Below are positions 1 through 8,130 of a stretch of 64,000 bases of DNA, piece by piece; position 1 is the first letter of the stretch, and each line of letters opens with the position of its first letter. The notes under the pieces were generated by a model that did not search any database, was not told where the DNA came from, and saw nothing but the letters and a program-made list of their open reading frames with translations. This DNA comes from Corynebacterium variabile (GTDB lineage Bacteria; Actinomycetota; Actinomycetes; Mycobacteriales; Mycobacteriaceae): positions 19,884-83,883 of the forward strand of contig NZ_BJNT01000019.1 of assembly GCF_006539825.1 (NCBI RefSeq), given 5' to 3'. A program made the translations under genes and the position numbers.

Positions 1-396
1 GCGGTCGTCGCCGCAGTGGGCCTCGCCGGAGTCCCCGCCGCCACGGCCGCCCCCGCTCTGCCGGACGCCACCCCGTCGCTCGCAGAAGGGTCGCTGTCCT
101 CGCTGCCGAGCCTGCAGTTCGCGGGACGCTGGGTCGACCTCAATCCGGCAGGTAACGGTGAACTGACCTTCCATAACGGACGGGTCTCCGGCACCGACGG
201 CTGCAACGGCATCGGCTCGACCTACACCGTCACCGGCAACGGTATCCGCACTGCCCACGTCAACCCGTTCATCTCGACGATGATCGCCTGCGACAACCAG
301 TGGCTCGGCGGAGTCAAGACCATCGACCACTACGGCGTGGTCATGGTCGTCCGCGGCCAGGACGGCCAGATCATCGGACTGCTGCGTCCGGCCTAG
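1..396 (+). CDS. Secreted META-domain (HslJ-like) protein, 5' end cut off by window
   Basis: The reading frame is already open at base 1, where an alanine-rich hydrophobic stretch ending in ATAAPA looks like the end of a signal peptide, so the true start lies to the left of the window. The mature part (about 105 residues) has the small META/DUF306 pattern: a GRWVDL strand, LTF..GRVSGTDGCNG, and a second cysteine in MIACD that could pair with the first. Such proteins are exported heat-shock or envelope-associated factors of unclear biochemical role. The frame ends in TAG. Family assignment is by motif only. Confidence 0.6.
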   Translation, partial: AVVAAVGLAGVPAATAAPALPDATPSLAEGSLSSLPSLQFAGRWVDLNPAGNGELTFHNGRVSGTDGCNGIGSTYTVTGNGIRTAHVNPFISTMIACDNQWLGGVKTIDHYGVVMVVRGQDGQIIGLLRPA

Positions 397-586
397 ACAC
401 CCGGTCCCGGTCACCCACTGATCGACCATGATCGCCATGGCCTGCCGTCACTGCAGGTCACGGCGGTTTATCCTGTATACCCTGTTTATTCTCCGGTGCG
501 CGGGCACCCTCGAGCACAGGCGAACCGGACGTGACCTACCTGGCATCCCAGGTGTGGCGGATCACCCCCGGACCCCCGGCGTCATT

Positions 587-592
587 TACGAT
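587..592 (+). promoter_or_regulatory. -10 box of leaderless pdxK promoter
   Basis: TACGAT lies 6 nt before the ATG at 599 and no Shine-Dalgarno is visible, so transcription probably starts at or next to the start codon. No clear -35 box is seen. Confidence 0.45.
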
Positions 593-598
593 TGGCCT

Positions 599-1402
599 AT
601 GTCTAATCCCCCCATCGCATTCGTCATCGCCGGTTCTGAAGCCACCGGCGGTGCCGGCATCCAGGTCGATCTGAAGACCTTCCAGCAGCTCGGGGTCTAC
701 GGCGTCGGCGCACTGTCCTGCATCGTCGCCTTCGATCCGAACAACGGCTGGGGTCACCGTTTCCATCCGGTCGACCCGGAGCTCATCGCCGAGCAGTTCG
801 AGGCCGCCCTGGCCACCCACCCGGTCGAGAACATGAAGACCGCCAAGGTCGGCATGCTGGGAACCCCTGCCACCATCGAGATCGTCGCCGAAAAGCTCGC
901 GGAACGCTCCTGGGAGAACCTGGTCCTCGACCCGGTGCTGATCTGCAAGGGCCAGGAGCCCGGCGCGGCGCTGGACACCGACAACGCCCTCAAGGAGAAG
1001 ATCCTCCCGCTCGCCACCGTCGTCACCCCGAACGTCTTCGAGTCCCAGAGCCTGTCCGGCATGGAACACATCGAGACCGTCGAGGATCTCGAGGAGGCCG
1101 CGAAGCGTATCGGTGAGAAAGTCCCCTACGTGCTGGCCAAGGGGGGCGTCGAGCTTCCGGGCGAGGACGCCGTGGATGTTCTCTGGGACGGCCACGAGAT
1201 CACCCGCTTCGCCGTGCCGAAGGTCGGCGAGCAGCGCGTCTCCGGTGCCGGCTGCACCGTCGCCGCCGCACTCACCGCGGAGCTGGCCAAGGGCAATGAT
1301 GTCGCCACTGCGGTACACGTCGCCAAGGACCTCGTCACCCGCGGCATCGAGCACCGTGTCACCGCGAACACCCCGTTCGACACCGTCTGGCAGGGCGCGT
1401 AG
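599..1402 (+). CDS. pdxK: Pyridoxal/pyridoxine kinase of the ThiD-like (Gram-positive PdxK) type
   Basis: 267 residues of the ribokinase fold, phosphorylating B6 vitamers in the salvage of pyridoxal phosphate. Visible motifs: N-terminal IAGSEATGGAGIQVDLKTF, KVGMLGT, the LDPVLICKG segment, TPNVFE, and GAGCT with the catalytic cysteine near the C-terminus. The ICKG segment and the adjacent VTPNVFE favour the Bacillus/Staphylococcus PdxK subgroup over true hydroxymethylpyrimidine kinases; a clearer ThiD sits at 17016. The frame stays open upstream to 428, but the ATG at 599 is preferred because homology begins there and a TACGAT box stands 6 nt upstream. Substrate assignment is inference from the subgroup. 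Confidence 0.75.
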   Translation: MSNPPIAFVIAGSEATGGAGIQVDLKTFQQLGVYGVGALSCIVAFDPNNGWGHRFHPVDPELIAEQFEAALATHPVENMKTAKVGMLGTPATIEIVAEKLAERSWENLVLDPVLICKGQEPGAALDTDNALKEKILPLATVVTPNVFESQSLSGMEHIETVEDLEEAAKRIGEKVPYVLAKGGVELPGEDAVDVLWDGHEITRFAVPKVGEQRVSGAGCTVAAALTAELAKGNDVATAVHVAKDLVTRGIEHRVTANTPFDTVWQGA

Positions 1403-1426
1403 TTCCTTCCGCCCGCTTCGTGCGCC

Positions 1427-2257
1427 TCACATCCCGATCCGGAACGCCGGGACACTCTGGTCGACGACCCACGGCTCGGCGTGCAGAGTGAACAGTTCCT
1501 CGGCGTTGCGTCCGGTGGACTGCCCGTCGGCGAATTCCCCCTCTTCAAGGACGAGGTAGGCGGAAGTGTCCATGAGGTACATGAACAGGTCCTCCGGCGA
1601 AATGGAGGCGTTCACCACCTGCAGCTCAGGATGTCCCATCGCCCAGAGACCGTGGGTGTAACCGGAAAAGCCCTCCGCTTCCGGTCGCAGCCAGGCCGAG
1701 ACCCACAGCGGCCACGGGGTGGAGCCGAACTGACCGGTCACGACCTGGTGCAGGAACGGCAGGCCGAACGTCGCCGCCGCGGACCCGGAGTAGTAGCCGA
1801 CGAGACCGGGCAGACGTGACAGAGCCATCGTCAGCATGCCGTGCACACGGGCGGCGATCAGCTGGGTCTGCGGTGCGGACAGGTCAGCGACCTGTTCGGC
1901 GGCGTCACCGGTGAACTCCGGCGGCACGGCGACGAGGATCTGTGCCTTGTGCGTGGAGATGCGGTCACGGTCCTCGCCCTGGCAGTACAGCTGGTGGGCG
2001 TTGGACTCGGCCTCATGGTCCGGGACGGGCGCGTCGATGAGGGTGAGGAAGGCGATGGCACCGAACTTCGCGATCCGGACCTCGAGAATCCCCTCCTTCC
2101 CTGCGACCGGTTCCACGGCGACACCGAGGTCACCCGGCACATCGGACACCTGCGCGATCACGTCTTCCTCTCCAGGCAGCGACTCAAACAGCAGGTCACC
2201 GAGCATCAGACGCGGTTCGAATGTGGCGGACGGGGTGGCGGGGTTCTCGTCAGACAT
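1427..2257 (-). CDS. DUF4261 domain protein
   Basis: 276 residues, cytosolic, no signal peptide or membrane segment. The C-terminal half matches the DUF4261 pattern: VVTGQFGSTPWPLWVS, a GYTHGLWAMGHPELQV motif, an LFMYLMDTSAYLV helix and an LEEGEFADGQSTGRNAEE loop. The function of this family is unknown; members are scattered among firmicutes and actinobacteria. The gene converges on pdxK with a 24-bp gap and is monocistronic. A TACCCT box 7 nt before the ATG suggests leaderless expression. Confidence 0.65.
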   Translation of the reverse strand: MSDENPATPSATFEPRLMLGDLLFESLPGEEDVIAQVSDVPGDLGVAVEPVAGKEGILEVRIAKFGAIAFLTLIDAPVPDHEAESNAHQLYCQGEDRDRISTHKAQILVAVPPEFTGDAAEQVADLSAPQTQLIAARVHGMLTMALSRLPGLVGYYSGSAAATFGLPFLHQVVTGQFGSTPWPLWVSAWLRPEAEGFSGYTHGLWAMGHPELQVVNASISPEDLFMYLMDTSAYLVLEEGEFADGQSTGRNAEELFTLHAEPWVVDQSVPAFRIGM

Positions 2258-2264
2258 GGTCGCG

Positions 2265-2270
2265 AGGGTA
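2265..2270 (-). promoter_or_regulatory. -10 box of leaderless DUF4261 gene promoter
   Basis: On the minus strand TACCCT stands 7 nt before the ATG at 2257; no ribosome binding site is present between them. Confidence 0.4.
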
Positions 2271-2425
2271 CCTGAGACCCTTTGTCCGGTTGCGTGAGGA
2301 TCAGCTCGATGACGCTGGAAGCCTGGACGGAAAGAAATCCATTAATCGATCACCCGTTCCCACGTCCACCCCCGCTGCCGGTAGAATCGACGGGCGACAC
2401 CACCACAACACCCCAGGAGGCTGTG

Positions 2426-2896
2426 ATGACCACCGATTTCCCCACCCCGGAACTTGCCGAACGCCCGGAACAGCATCTCGCCGTCGTCCGCGAGACACTT
2501 CCCATGGACGGCATCAGAGACCACTACGACCGCGCCTTTCCGCTGATCTTCAACAGTCTGGGAAAGGCCGGCGTCAGCCCCTCCGGACCGGCCATGGCTG
2601 TCACCCACGGTATGCCAGCGGAGACCATCGACCTCTCCGCCGCGGTGCCCGTCACCGACCCGATCAGCGCCGACGGTGACGTCACCCCGGAAGTCCTGCC
2701 TGCCGGCCGGGCGGTCACCCTGCTGGTCCGAGGGAGCTACGACCTGATCGTCGCCGCCTACGGGCACCTCTTCGACTGGGTCAACGAGCAGGGTCTGACT
2801 CCCACCGGCCTCGCCTGGGAGCAGTACCTCACCGAACCGACCCCGGACGGTGACCCGGCCGACAACGAGACCCTGCTCGGCGCCTACGTGGAGTAA
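2426..2896 (+). CDS. GyrI-like / AraC effector-binding-fold protein
   Basis: 156 residues resembling the stand-alone GyrI-like small-molecule binding domain (bacterial transcription activator effector-binding fold): an N-terminal ERPEQHLAVVRETLPM strand, a central AVPVTDPI strand, LPAGRAVTLLVRGSYD, and the conserved ending in which WEQYLTEP precedes an acidic stretch. There is no DNA-binding domain, so it probably binds or degrades a small ligand. The upstream frame is open to 2282, but AGGAGG at 2415-2420 positioned before the ATG at 2426 decides the start. No operon partner; the next thing downstream is a decayed gene. Confidence 0.7.
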   Translation: MTTDFPTPELAERPEQHLAVVRETLPMDGIRDHYDRAFPLIFNSLGKAGVSPSGPAMAVTHGMPAETIDLSAAVPVTDPISADGDVTPEVLPAGRAVTLLVRGSYDLIVAAYGHLFDWVNEQGLTPTGLAWEQYLTEPTPDGDPADNETLLGAYVE

Positions 2897-2944
2897 GTAA
2901 TTCTTCCGGTACCAATCTGCCTCCCCTGTGCCAGATACGTCGCT

Positions 2945-3166
2945 ATGCCGATGCGCAACGGGGACCAGAACACCTTCCAGGTCGACCTCGGGAGTCGTCG
3001 ACCCGCTGAGCCGCCACATCTACTCCGGCCCGCGGGTCATCTTGCGCGAGCTGCTGCAGAACGGCGTGGACGCCGCCGCCGCAATGCGCCTCACCCGAAC
3101 AGCTCATGAACTACTGCCGGTTGCTGTCCCAGGTCACCGCGGAACCGGGCCGGACGGCAGATTCTG
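2945..3166 (+). pseudogene. Remnant of an HSP90-family (HtpG-like) gene
   Basis: From ATG 2945 the frame reads MPMRNGDQNTFQVDLG; after about 2992 the homology continues one frame over as VVDPLSRHIYSGPRVILRELLQNGVDAA. Together these match the N-terminal ATP-lid start of the actinobacterial HSP90-family protein (FQVDL..VVDLLS.H.YS.PRV.LRELLQN.VDA). A single-base frameshift separates the parts, and homology stops after about 45 codons, so most of a roughly 600-codon gene is missing. The last 60 bases could encode a short piece of its C-terminus (a segment containing EQLMNYCRLLSQV), which would make this an internal-deletion scar; that part is uncertain. This fills the otherwise geneless 2897-3212. 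Confidence 0.6.
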
Positions 3167-3200
3167 AGAGGTGGATGAACAGGGCCCGGGGGCATGCCGC

Positions 3201-3206
3201 TAACCT
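3201..3206 (+). promoter_or_regulatory. -10 box of leaderless BCCT gene promoter
   Basis: TAACCT lies 6 nt before the ATG at 3213. The purine run between them is too close to the ATG to be a normal ribosome binding site. Confidence 0.35.
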
Positions 3207-3212
3207 GGGAGA

Positions 3213-5162
3213 ATGACTGAACCAGATTCACCTGACAGTCCGACTGCCCGTACCTCCGACCCCGCCACACGGCGGGGTGCGGTAGGCCTCTACCCCGATG
3301 ACATGCACCCCGGCCTTGTCCCCGGGATCAGCATCGATGAACAGCGCAACAGGTTCGGCCTGGACAAGATGGTCTTCGGCATCACCGCCCCCCTCATCCT
3401 CGCCTTCATCATCTGGGGTGTCACCAGCCCGGACTCGGTGGCCTCGACGTCGTCGTCGATGTTCTCCTGGGCGATGGAGAACACCGGCTGGCTGCTGAAC
3501 ATCGTCATGATCACCGCCCTGATCGTCATGGTCTACCTGGCATTCTCCAGGTTCGGCCAGATCAAGCTGGGTAAGGACGACGAAGAGCCGGAGTTTTCCC
3601 GGTTCTCCTGGATCGCCATGATGTTCGGTGCCGGCATCGGCGTCGGCATCTTCTTCTTCGGCCCCTCCGAGCCGCTGTCGTACTACCTGTCGCCTCCGCC
3701 CCACACCGTCGACGCCGACACCCCCGAAGCCGTCCACCAGGCGATGGCCCAGGCACACTTCCACTGGGGACTGTCCCCGTGGGCCCTGTACGCACTGGTC
3801 GGCGGCGCACTGGCCTACAGCACCTACCGTCGCGGCCGGGTCTCCCTGCTGTCCTCGGTGTTCCGCACACTGTTCGGCGAGAACCAGACCAACGGTTTCG
3901 CCGGACGCCTCGTCGACATCATGGCGATCATCGCCACCCTCTTCGGCACCGCCGCCACCCTGGGCCTGTCGGCGATCCAGATCGGCACCGGCGTGGAGAT
4001 CGTCTCCGGGGCCGGCCCACTGGCCAACAGTGCCCTGATCATCATCATCGCGGTACTCACCCTCGCGTTCATCATCAGCGCCGTCTCCGGGGTCTCCCGG
4101 GGTATCCGCTACCTGTCGAACATCAACATCAGCCTGACGCTGGGCCTGATCCTGTTTGTCTTCCTCGTCGGACCGACGCTGTTCCTGCTCAACCTCGTGC
4201 CCTCGGGCGCGGCGTCCTACGCCTCCGGCCTCATCGAGATGATGGGCAAGTCCCTGTCCTGGGGCCAGGACACCGTCGACTTCCAGGCGTCCTGGACCGC
4301 CTTCTACTGGGCATGGTGGATCGCCTGGACCCCGTTCGTCGGCATGTTCATCGCCCGGATCTCGAGAGGACGCACCCTCCGGGAGTTCTCCGTGGTCACC
4401 ACCCTGGTTCCGACCGCGATCCTCATCCTGGCCTTCACGATCTTCGGTGGTACCGCCATCACCCAGCACCGCAACGGGGCCGTCGGCATGGACGGGAACG
4501 ACTCCTCGGAGCAGATCCTGTTCTCCATGTTCGACAACCTCCCCCTGGCGCAGATCACCCCGTGGATCATCATGTTCGTCCTGGCGGTCTTCTTCGTGAC
4601 CTCCGCTGATTCGGCGTCAGTGATCATGGGCACGCTGTCGGAGAAAGGCAACCCCGAACCGCGCAAGTACACGGTCATCTTCTGGGGCCTGTGCATGATG
4701 GGCATCGCCGTGGTCATGCTGCTCGCCGGCGGCGAGGACGCCCTCAGTGGTCTGCAGAACCTGACCATCCTCATCGCCATCCCGTTCTCGGTGGTCCTCA
4801 TCGGGCTCATCGTGGCCTTCATCAGGGACCTCAGTACCGACCCGGCGGCGATCCGCCGGAACTACGCCGAGACCGCCATCCACAATGCGGTGGTCAAGGG
4901 GCTTGAGGAGCACGGCGACGACTTCGAGCTCTCTGTGGGACGCGCCGAGGAGGGTCACGGTGCCGGTGCGGACTTCGACTCGACCTCCCAGGAGGTCACT
5001 GAGTGGTACCAGCGCACCGATGAGGCCGGCAATGCCGTCGGTTACGACTACGGCTCCGGTGAGTGGGCTGACGGCTGGACACCCGATGACGATCGCCGTG
5101 ACGACATCGGTGACGAGGACGCCGACGGCGATCCGGTCACCCCGGGAGTGAACCGGGACTGA
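3213..5162 (+). CDS. BCCT-family sodium-coupled betaine/ectoine-type transporter
   Basis: 649 residues. About 50 hydrophilic residues precede roughly twelve membrane segments, followed by an acidic tail of about 100 residues rich in Asp and Glu. Family signatures are FGAGIGVGIFFFGPSEPLSYY in segment 3 and the tryptophan-rich segment-8 motif around FYWAWWIAWTPFVGMFIARISRGRT. Known corynebacterial members (BetP, EctP, LcoP) import compatible solutes and sense osmotic stress through their termini. The GAGIG glycine stretch differs from the BetP form, so EctP or LcoP is the closer model, but the substrate cannot be fixed from sequence. Monocistronic, convergent with the reductase gene 6 bp downstream. 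Confidence 0.8.
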   Translation: MTEPDSPDSPTARTSDPATRRGAVGLYPDDMHPGLVPGISIDEQRNRFGLDKMVFGITAPLILAFIIWGVTSPDSVASTSSSMFSWAMENTGWLLNIVMITALIVMVYLAFSRFGQIKLGKDDEEPEFSRFSWIAMMFGAGIGVGIFFFGPSEPLSYYLSPPPHTVDADTPEAVHQAMAQAHFHWGLSPWALYALVGGALAYSTYRRGRVSLLSSVFRTLFGENQTNGFAGRLVDIMAIIATLFGTAATLGLSAIQIGTGVEIVSGAGPLANSALIIIIAVLTLAFIISAVSGVSRGIRYLSNINISLTLGLILFVFLVGPTLFLLNLVPSGAASYASGLIEMMGKSLSWGQDTVDFQASWTAFYWAWWIAWTPFVGMFIARISRGRTLREFSVVTTLVPTAILILAFTIFGGTAITQHRNGAVGMDGNDSSEQILFSMFDNLPLAQITPWIIMFVLAVFFVTSADSASVIMGTLSEKGNPEPRKYTVIFWGLCMMGIAVVMLLAGGEDALSGLQNLTILIAIPFSVVLIGLIVAFIRDLSTDPAAIRRNYAETAIHNAVVKGLEEHGDDFELSVGRAEEGHGAGADFDSTSQEVTEWYQRTDEAGNAVGYDYGSGEWADGWTPDDDRRDDIGDEDADGDPVTPGVNRD

Positions 5163-5168
5163 ACCGCC

Positions 5169-6113
5169 TCAGCTCAGGCGCAGTTGCAGCAGTCCGTGGA
5201 CCAGATCGAGCAGCCGGGTGTCCGCTCCCCCGTTATCCCCGGCCCGGATGATCGCGCCGAGCTGGGAATCGAGCTCGCCGGAGATGCCCTCGGTGATGTC
5301 ACGCTGCATGGAGCTCGTGGCATCCTCCGGCTGGGCGTCGATGAAGGCCATGGTCCGGGCCACCGCGTCCTCCCGCAGTTCCACACCGGTGGCCCGTGCC
5401 GCGGCGTCCGCCTCGGTGACCATGCCCTCGAGACTGGACCGCAGGGTGGTGCGCAGCGCCCCGATCGGCTGCTGCGCAACCGCTCCGAGTGCACCGAAGC
5501 AGGTGACGAACATGGCCTTCTCCCAGATGTCGCACCACAGGTCGTCACGGACGATGCCGGTGATCCCCGCGGCGGTGAAGGTCTCGGCGAAGGCTGCGAG
5601 GGTGGCGTCCCGGGTACTTCCGGCGCCCTCCCAGAGTCCGACGGTGAAACTGGCCAGCGGCGGGACGAACCTCACCGTCGCCGGACCGGTGTGGATGAAG
5701 TAGCCGCGCACCACGCCGGGCCAGGTACGGTCGGTGCCCACGGCATCGGCAACGAGGCGGTGGACCTCCACCGAGTTCTGTGTCGTGGCGATCACCGGAT
5801 CCCCGGGGATACCCTGCACCAGCGCGGCGATCTGCGCCTGTCGCTCCGCGAGAGTCACGCCGGTGGCCTTGACCGCCAGGAGAACCACGTCGAGGGCCTC
5901 ACCGTCAGCGGTGGTGAGTTCCGCCGGGGACGCCGCGGCGTGGACAGGCACGAACTGCGGCTCCTGCCCGTCGATGTCGACCCGCAGTCCGTCGGCGCGG
6001 ACCGCGTCGAGTGCGGCTCCCCGTGCCAGGACCGTGACGTCGTGACCTGCCTGGGCGAGCCGCGCGCCGAAGAATGTGCCGACCGCGCCGGCTCCGATGA
6101 TTCCGATTCGCAT
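5169..6113 (-). CDS. PanE/ApbA-family 2-dehydropantoate 2-reductase-like oxidoreductase
   Basis: 314 residues. The N-terminus MRIGIIGAGAVGTFFGARLAQAGHDVTVLARG is a Rossmann dinucleotide-binding motif; the middle keeps VLLAVKA and TTQNSVEV, and the C-terminal helical half carries DDLWCDIWEKAMF with the catalytic-type lysine, then SSMQRDI (in place of SSM.QDV). Known members reduce ketopantoate in pantothenate synthesis using NADPH, but the superfamily contains many paralogues and there is no pan gene nearby. An ATG exists three codons upstream, but that ATG overlaps a TAAGAT box standing 7 nt before the ATG at 6113, so a leaderless start at 6113 is preferred. Confidence 0.7.
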   Translation of the reverse strand: MRIGIIGAGAVGTFFGARLAQAGHDVTVLARGAALDAVRADGLRVDIDGQEPQFVPVHAAASPAELTTADGEALDVVLLAVKATGVTLAERQAQIAALVQGIPGDPVIATTQNSVEVHRLVADAVGTDRTWPGVVRGYFIHTGPATVRFVPPLASFTVGLWEGAGSTRDATLAAFAETFTAAGITGIVRDDLWCDIWEKAMFVTCFGALGAVAQQPIGALRTTLRSSLEGMVTEADAAARATGVELREDAVARTMAFIDAQPEDATSSMQRDITEGISGELDSQLGAIIRAGDNGGADTRLLDLVHGLLQLRLS

Positions 6114-6120
6114 GTCCACC

Positions 6121-6126
6121 ATCTTA
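6121..6126 (-). promoter_or_regulatory. -10 box of leaderless PanE-like gene promoter
   Basis: Minus-strand TAAGAT, 7 nt before the ATG at 6113; it also overlaps the alternative ATG at 6122, which argues against that start. Confidence 0.45.
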
Positions 6127-6144
6127 GGAATGCGCCGGACACGC

Positions 6145-6150
6145 TACGAT
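6145..6150 (+). promoter_or_regulatory. -10 box of leaderless phosphoribosyltransferase promoter
   Basis: TACGAT stands 8 nt before the ATG at 6159, in a 45-bp divergent intergenic region shared with the PanE-like gene. Confidence 0.45.
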
Positions 6151-6158
6151 GAGACCCC

Positions 6159-6668
6159 ATGAGCCCCACGAGCAATGAACGCGAGATCCTCTCCTACGAA
6201 CTCTTCGGCGACGCCATCAAGGAACTGGCCCAGGAGATCGTCGACGACTACAAGCCCGACCTGATCCTCTCCATCGCCCGCGGTGGCCTGCTCATCGGCG
6301 GTGCGCTCGGTTACGCGATGGGCGTGAAGAACGTCTCCGTGATCAACGTGGAGTTCTACACCGGTATCGGTGAGACCCTCGAAGCTCCGGTGATGCTTCC
6401 GCCGACGCCCGAGGCCGTCGACCTGTCGGGCATGAAGGTCCTGATCGCCGACGATGTCGCTGACTCCGGCAAGACCCTCGAACTCGTCCAGCAGTACTGC
6501 GCGGAGACCGTCGTCGAGTCGCGCACCGCGGTGATCTACCACAAGTCCCGGTCGATCATCACCCCGGACTACGCGTGGAAGAAGACCGACCAGTGGATCG
6601 ATTTCCCCTGGTCCGACTTCCCGGTGATCACCCCGACCGGCACCCCGGCCGGCGGCAACGCCAGCTAG
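6159..6668 (+). CDS. Purine phosphoribosyltransferase-like protein
   Basis: 169 residues with the type I PRTase fold: a YKPDLILSIARGGLLIGGAL segment and the PRPP-binding loop VLIADDVADSGKTL, followed by YHKSRSIITPDY. This arrangement resembles xanthine or hypoxanthine-guanine phosphoribosyltransferases that salvage purine bases with PRPP. The base recognised cannot be read from the sequence. It is divergent from the PanE-like gene, with its stop overlapping that of the convergent amidase gene by 3 bp. Confidence 0.7.
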   Translation: MSPTSNEREILSYELFGDAIKELAQEIVDDYKPDLILSIARGGLLIGGALGYAMGVKNVSVINVEFYTGIGETLEAPVMLPPTPEAVDLSGMKVLIADDVADSGKTLELVQQYCAETVVESRTAVIYHKSRSIITPDYAWKKTDQWIDFPWSDFPVITPTGTPAGGNAS

Positions 6669-8104
6669 GTCGTCTCGTCGGCGGTCCCGGCATCCAGTGC
6701 CGTCTCCAGTTCGGAGGACAGCGCGACGAGGCGTTCCTCGCCGTTGTCCGGCCCCACGAGCTGCACGGACAGCGGCAGACCGTCGCTGCCGGTGCCCAGC
6801 GGGACGGACGCCGCCGGGAACCCGGTGACGTTCCACATCGCGGTGTAGGCCACCGGCCCGCTGGCCGCGAGCAGGGTCCGCACCGCACCCTTGCCGGCGA
6901 TCGCGTCCGCCGCACCCGGCCGGTCAGGCACCGTCGGGGTGAGCAGGACATCCACCTCTGTCCAGACGTGGTCCAGGGCGCGGGCGATCGTCCCGCCCTT
7001 CTTCTCCGCCCACCGGTGGACCGGGCGGCGGACCCAGGCACCCGTCCGGACCACGGCCCGGGTGCGTGCCTCCAGTCGCTCCGGGTGTTCGACCCCCCTT
7101 TTCTCCGTGCGGATTCCGGCGAAGAACTGGGGGATGAAGGACGCGGTGGGGTCCGGATAGTGCGGGTCGTACTCCGTGACCGTGTGCCCTGCGGCGCGCA
7201 GCAGATCAGCGGCACGGTGCACCGCCGCCGCATGCTCGGGGTGGAGTTTCCCGGTCTTCGCCGGCGGAGTGAGGCACACACCGATGCGCAACCGCGGTGC
7301 CGCAGCGGCACCGTCGACCGCCTCGACCAGTGACCCGACAGGTTCGGCACGGTAGGCGTCCCCGTCGACGTTTCCGCTGACGAGGTCATAGACCAGAGCA
7401 CTGTCCCGCACGGAACGGGTGAGCGGGCCGGTGGTGCCGAGTGCATGCCACAGGTGGGGGTTCGGGGACGCGGAAACCCGACCACGCTGGGGCTTGAGGC
7501 CGAACAGACCGCAGTTCGCCGCGGGAATGCGGATCGACCCGCCACCGTCACCGCCGAGGGCGACGGGGACCAGTCCGGCGGCGACCGCGGCTGCCGAACC
7601 ACCCGAGGAGCCGCCGGGCGTCTTCGACTGGTCGTGCGGATTGCGGGTGACACCGTAACCGTCCGTCTGTGTGTAGGGCCAGGCCCCGAACTCGGGCATG
7701 CGCGTCACCCCTATGATGACCGCGCCGGCGTCCCTGAGCTTCTGCACGACGAGGGCGTCCGCGGTCGCCGGAGTGGTGTTTGCCCGGGTGCCGAAGGTGG
7801 TCACCACGCCCTTGACGTCGATCTCGGCTTTCACCGCCACCGGAACGCCGTGCAGTCGGCCACGCTGAGCGGGTTCCAGCCGGTCGAGATCGGTCGCGGT
7901 AGCGAGAGCCTCATCGGCGAGGACGGTCTGGAAGGCGTTGAGATCCCGGTCGTAGCGGGCGATGCGCGTCAGGGCGGCACGTACGCCGGTCTCTGCCCCA
8001 CCCGGCGACCCGGGTTCCCGTTCCGGGTCGTCCGTGAACGTGGCGACGTGATCGCGCCAGTCGTGTGCGTCCAAGGTGTGCCAGGGAATCTCCGGGGTAT
8101 TCAT
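6665..8104 (-). CDS. Amidase-signature family hydrolase
   Basis: 479 residues. The Ser-cisSer-Lys triad is visible: lysine in [12 protein letters not shown], the glycine/serine motif [16 protein letters not shown], and the nucleophilic serine in [16 protein letters not shown]. The enzyme hydrolyses amide bonds; the substrate is unknown. The absence of gatC or gatB neighbours and the overall length argue against the GatA subunit of tRNA amidotransferase. There is no signal peptide, so it is cytosolic. A TAGTCT box 6 nt before the ATG suggests a leaderless transcript. Stop codons of this gene and the convergent PRTase overlap. Confidence 0.8.
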   Translation of the reverse strand: MNTPEIPWHTLDAHDWRDHVATFTDDPEREPGSPGGAETGVRAALTRIARYDRDLNAFQTVLADEALATATDLDRLEPAQRGRLHGVPVAVKAEIDVKGVVTTFGTRANTTPATADALVVQKLRDAGAVIIGVTRMPEFGAWPYTQTDGYGVTRNPHDQSKTPGGSSGGSAAAVAAGLVPVALGGDGGGSIRIPAANCGLFGLKPQRGRVSASPNPHLWHALGTTGPLTRSVRDSALVYDLVSGNVDGDAYRAEPVGSLVEAVDGAAAAPRLRIGVCLTPPAKTGKLHPEHAAAVHRAADLLRAAGHTVTEYDPHYPDPTASFIPQFFAGIRTEKRGVEHPERLEARTRAVVRTGAWVRRPVHRWAEKKGGTIARALDHVWTEVDVLLTPTVPDRPGAADAIAGKGAVRTLLAASGPVAYTAMWNVTGFPAASVPLGTGSDGLPLSVQLVGPDNGEERLVALSSELETALDAGTADETT

Positions 8105-8110
8105 CCCCTG

Positions 8111-8116
8111 AGACTA
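8111..8116 (-). promoter_or_regulatory. -10 box of leaderless amidase promoter
   Basis: Minus-strand TAGTCT, 6 nt before the ATG at 8104. An AGGGG run lies between the two but is immediately next to the ATG. Confidence 0.4.
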
Positions 8117-8130
8117 TCGGCAATGCCTGC

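Noticed and set aside
3228..4469. 413-codon minus-strand frame opposite the BCCT transporter
   Set aside because: Antisense shadow without homology; the transporter frame shows unmistakable family motifs.
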